NCBI GenBank assembly: GCA_934278005.1
Contig: CAKQWG010000029.1
Span: forward strand, 1 to 24,802
Length of the DNA stretch: 24,802 nucleotides
Source of the DNA: an uncultured Pirellulaceae bacterium
GTDB taxonomy: Bacteria > Planctomycetota > Planctomycetia > Pirellulales > Pirellulaceae
Direction of reading: 5' to 3'
Made by a program: the position numbers and the translations under genes. Shown one piece after another: positions 24,301-24,802 of the stretch. Numbering within the stretch: position 1 is the stretch's first letter; every line of letters starts with the position of its first letter. Under the pieces are notes generated by a model. The model saw nothing but the letters and a program-made list of their open reading frames with translations, searched no databases and was not told the origin of the DNA.

Positions 24301-24802
24301 TCGAATCGACCATCGAAGGCACGCCACTGGCCTATAGTGAAAACGCTGGGGCCGTGGCTATTACTTCGACTCTGGCGCTGAGCGATGTGGACGACACCCA
24401 CCTCGAATCGGCAACGGTCCGAATCAGTGGCAATTACCTCAGCAGTCAAGACGTGCTGGCCTTTGCCAATCAAAACGGCATCAGCGGAGCGTGGAACTCA
24501 GCTACCGGCGAATTGACGTTGACCGGCTCGGCCACGCTGGCACAGTACGAAGCTGCTCTGCGAAGCGTCACCTACCAGAATACCAGCGACAGTCCCTCGA
24601 CGGCCACGCGCACCGTTTCATTTACTGTCAACGATGGCGACGCTAACTCCAATACGCAGACCCGCGACATCGCCATCGCGCCGTCAAATGATGCTCCGGT
24701 CGAATCGACCATCGAAGGTACGCCGCTGGCCTATAGTGAAAACGCTGGGGCCGTGGCTATTACTTCGACTCTGGCGCTGAGCGATGTGGACGACACCCAC
24801 CT
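18375..24802 (+). CDS. Giant LEPR-XLL/DUF4347 cadherin-like surface protein, partial
   Basis: At least 2142 codons, open at the right edge. ATG 18375 follows AAAGG (18362-18366) by eight bases. Residues 31-50 contain LQMLEERVLYSATPLP, an LEPR-XLL-type motif of large planctomycete proteins; no classical signal peptide precedes it. DUF4347 covers about 145-291 (IHFVTHGADGFIQLG; GDILIYGCDVAA; GGNWDFEY). A right-handed beta-helix covers about 333-790, opening with NNSGAGSLRQAILNAN and repeating NY(I/L)G and IGG-type turns every 62-63 residues. Cadherin-like/tandem-95 modules start at NSAPVLD 886, SDAPILT 1046, NDAPVLD 1192, NDAPVIS 1339, ADAPIAV 1490, NDAPVLS 1819, DDAPVES 1972 and NDAPVES 2105. 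A LamG domain sits at about 1499-1700. It is probably a secreted adhesin or surface protein and a candidate cargo of the nearby exporter (inference). Confidence 0.92.
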   Translation, partial: MPQFQKKNQSPSQLASSFLGWIARTAPRAERRLDLQMLEERVLYSATPLPIGSDAASDELAVESGPHSAPLDLAWGTVLGPEADSAHAGLVTADRPESTSAVANLDGLDSLLQELAELDESESQIAGPSNQDGPASTQSGSRHEVVFLQSTLYDLDQLTADLFGNDAHNRIVDVIVLDQYRDGFDQIGAALSHYTDVSAIHFVTHGADGFIQLGGSWMSAHNVGEHVDELARWGMSLREDGDILIYGCDVAATEFGQGLIDNISLATRADVAASIDATGGIARGGNWDFEYFAQAANAAHGTAGAPSHFIDTASVFGVEVQQSYNGLLATFIVTNTNNSGAGSLRQAILNANASAGVDSIVFNIALSDVNHLYYRENGLAGSFSAPVSTTLADNAITDFDSDYLAGTARSWYRITLSGTALDVTESVIIDGSTQAGFNSAKGPIIEINAAGVTDSDPNGLTLTTGASTVRGLVINRSTDDAIEIDTGASGSTIVGNYLGTDVSGLQTTFGNRYGITIKSDGNTIGGTTAADRNLISANGATSDSYGIGFWLDADNNTVQGNYIGLGADGSTAMSNRNGIIFHNGPHDNLIGGTVAGARNVISGNAEDGIRINGSASGTVIRGNYIGTDATGTVAIGNGDDGISVMAGASNTTIGGALAATRNIISGNGSTGIYIEGAYTTVQGNYIGADVSGTLNLGNSKITTAEGSIRATNASGATIGGTAPGEGNLIAFGGGRGILLQGTSSGFAILGNSIHSHAGLGIDLGDNGVTANDTGDGDTGANGLQNFPELQWIIAGPTPAVSLLLKSTPSRTFRIEFFANATEHTSGYGEGRRYLGSINVTTDAAGSVSSTVSLSRPVAMGERVSATATDLSTMNTSEFALSVVATNSAPVLDAGKSPALTAQNEDSGPPSGAVGTLVSSLIDFAAPAGQVDNVTDGDFGALLGIAITAANTVNGTWHYSIDGGTTWASLGAVSDANARMLAANASTRVYFQAAANFCGTIADAITFRAWDQTSGTNGALATTSVNGGSTAFSIATDTASLVVNNISDAPILTPWAPMYITNEDAAPLATTVAMLLQSSVTDPDPGALKGIALYNLSGTGGAFEYSINGGASWQSFGTVSSTSALLLRATDYVRYTPNSSNGGVLIADYRAWDQTSPGAGSAAGTKMDVSSNGGTSAFSTATDRITVNSASLNDAPVLDNSGTMSLTTITEDDTNNSGHTIASIIASAGADRITDVDPSAVEGIAIRNLVGSNGTWQFNVGTGWTDVETVSISSSLLLRATDSIRFRPDAQNGGSASITFTAWDQTTGSAGTKADTSLSGGTTAFSVSTAVAAIAVTSINDAPVISTPGGNITYIENAGPTLVNASFTADDVDSTDLNGGVLTVSFSAGGTIYDRLMVSPGGAVTVVGNTISHAGTIVGTVSGGVNGAALTVAFNASTTPAIVQEVGRQIAYFNSSDNPSITPRTLDFVLSDGDGGTSTAAQRTLQIIAVADAPIAVNDRVGLIFDGIDDYVDGGSDASLEILGGSMTMEAWVKPTAYNSPGGLTVLNREGEYELGISPLGTLRWGFANSNPGWAWHDTGYAIALDQWSHLAVSYDNGLVTTYVNGKIVEVYYGAGNIGDSHPTKDKLLIGSRENNPSGKYFSGHIDDVRIWSSVRTGAEIRSNLNQVLAPQASLLGYWQFNEGAGTTTADSAGNNIGMLIDGGSGAAGPQWLGYVTDQNTPLSILAATGVLSNDIDGDGNALTVTQVNGSNVNVGTAFTLASGAALNLTSSGSFTYNPSSAFSYLTSGQVATDSFTYQVSDGTGNFDTATAFITITGLNDAPVLSNGYLTSISEDSTNPTGDTVSSIFAGHFTDVDSAGSLAGIAVIGNSADAATQGIWQYTNDGTTWYSIGTVADGATALALDATAKLRFVPVANYNGAAPSLVTRALDNTYTGGFSSGATRVAVDTASHGGITAISGSTAEVATSVTAVDDAPVESTIEGTPLAYSENAGAVAITSTLALSDVDDTHLESATVRISGNYLSSQDVLAFANQNGISGAWNSATGELTLTGSATLAQYEAALRSVTYQNTSDSPSTATRTVSFTVNDGDANSNTQTRDIAIAPSNDAPVESTIEGTPLAYSENAGAVAITSTLALSDVDDTH
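24291..24802 (+). repeat. 399-bp near-identical tandem module, second copy cut
   Basis: The sequence from 24291 reappears from 24690 and still matches at the window end. Over the 113 bases available (24291-24403 against 24690-24802) I count two differences (24320/24719 and 24326/24725), both silent. The period is 399 bp, or 133 residues, one cadherin-like module. More copies probably lie beyond the window. Confidence 0.9.

Noticed and set aside
18858..24473. Numerous open frames opposite or within the giant gene
   Set aside because: They are shadows of a repetitive, biased coding sequence. None has a domain or a credible start.

Overview
The window looks like a chromosomal segment of a planctomycete, most probably a Pirellulaceae-type genome. 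The evidence is a PSCyt1/DUF1549/DUF1553 cytochrome-like protein paired with a DUF1501 protein, and a giant surface protein that opens with an LEPR-XLL-type motif followed by DUF4347. I saw no insertion sequence, phage gene, CRISPR array, tRNA or rRNA.

Layout. (1) 1-195: start of a minus-strand gene for an exported Pro/Ala/Glu/Gln-repeat protein, cut by the window edge. (2) 284-1438: queE (minus) and queF (plus), divergent genes of 7-deazaguanine (queuosine-type) synthesis. (3) 1491-3172: a TIM-barrel sugar-phosphate isomerase/epimerase overlapping by one base a family-16-like SAM methyltransferase; with queF these may form one plus-strand unit. (4) 3173-3261: a convergent junction holding a four-run G-quadruplex motif inside a 9-bp inverted repeat. 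(5) 3262-6053 (minus): a POT-family peptide transporter followed by an extended SDR epimerase/reductase. (6) 6268-13241 (minus): a four-gene envelope export locus, in transcription order a TolC-like outer-membrane factor, an HlyD-like adaptor, a second HlyD-like adaptor with a cytoplasmic N-terminal domain, and a protein joining a PqqD/RRE-like N-terminus, an M50 (site-2-protease-like) membrane core and an HlyD-like C-terminus. (7) 13242-13813: divergent intergenic region with direct and inverted repeats. (8) 13814-18058 (plus): the PSD1-type cytochrome protein and the DUF1501 protein. (9) 18375-24802 and beyond (plus): the giant protein, with LEPR-XLL, DUF4347, a right-handed beta-helix, cadherin-like/tandem-95 modules, a LamG domain, and the start of a near-identical 399-bp repeat.

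Working together. The most interesting reading is that regions 6 and 9 are an exporter and its cargo. The exporter has an outer-membrane channel, two adaptors and a membrane metalloprotease-adaptor fusion, but no ABC ATPase or RND pump in the window. The giant protein has no obvious Sec signal peptide, only a short LEPR-XLL-like N-terminus. A peptide-binding RRE-like domain on the M50 protein could recognise such a signal. This link is inference from gene content and proximity and was not tested.

Short tandem repeats are frequent here. Those in genes (18, 15, 12, 15 and 399 bp) all have lengths divisible by three, so they change protein length rather than switch genes off. Those between genes (7, 11, 17 bp) are not so constrained.
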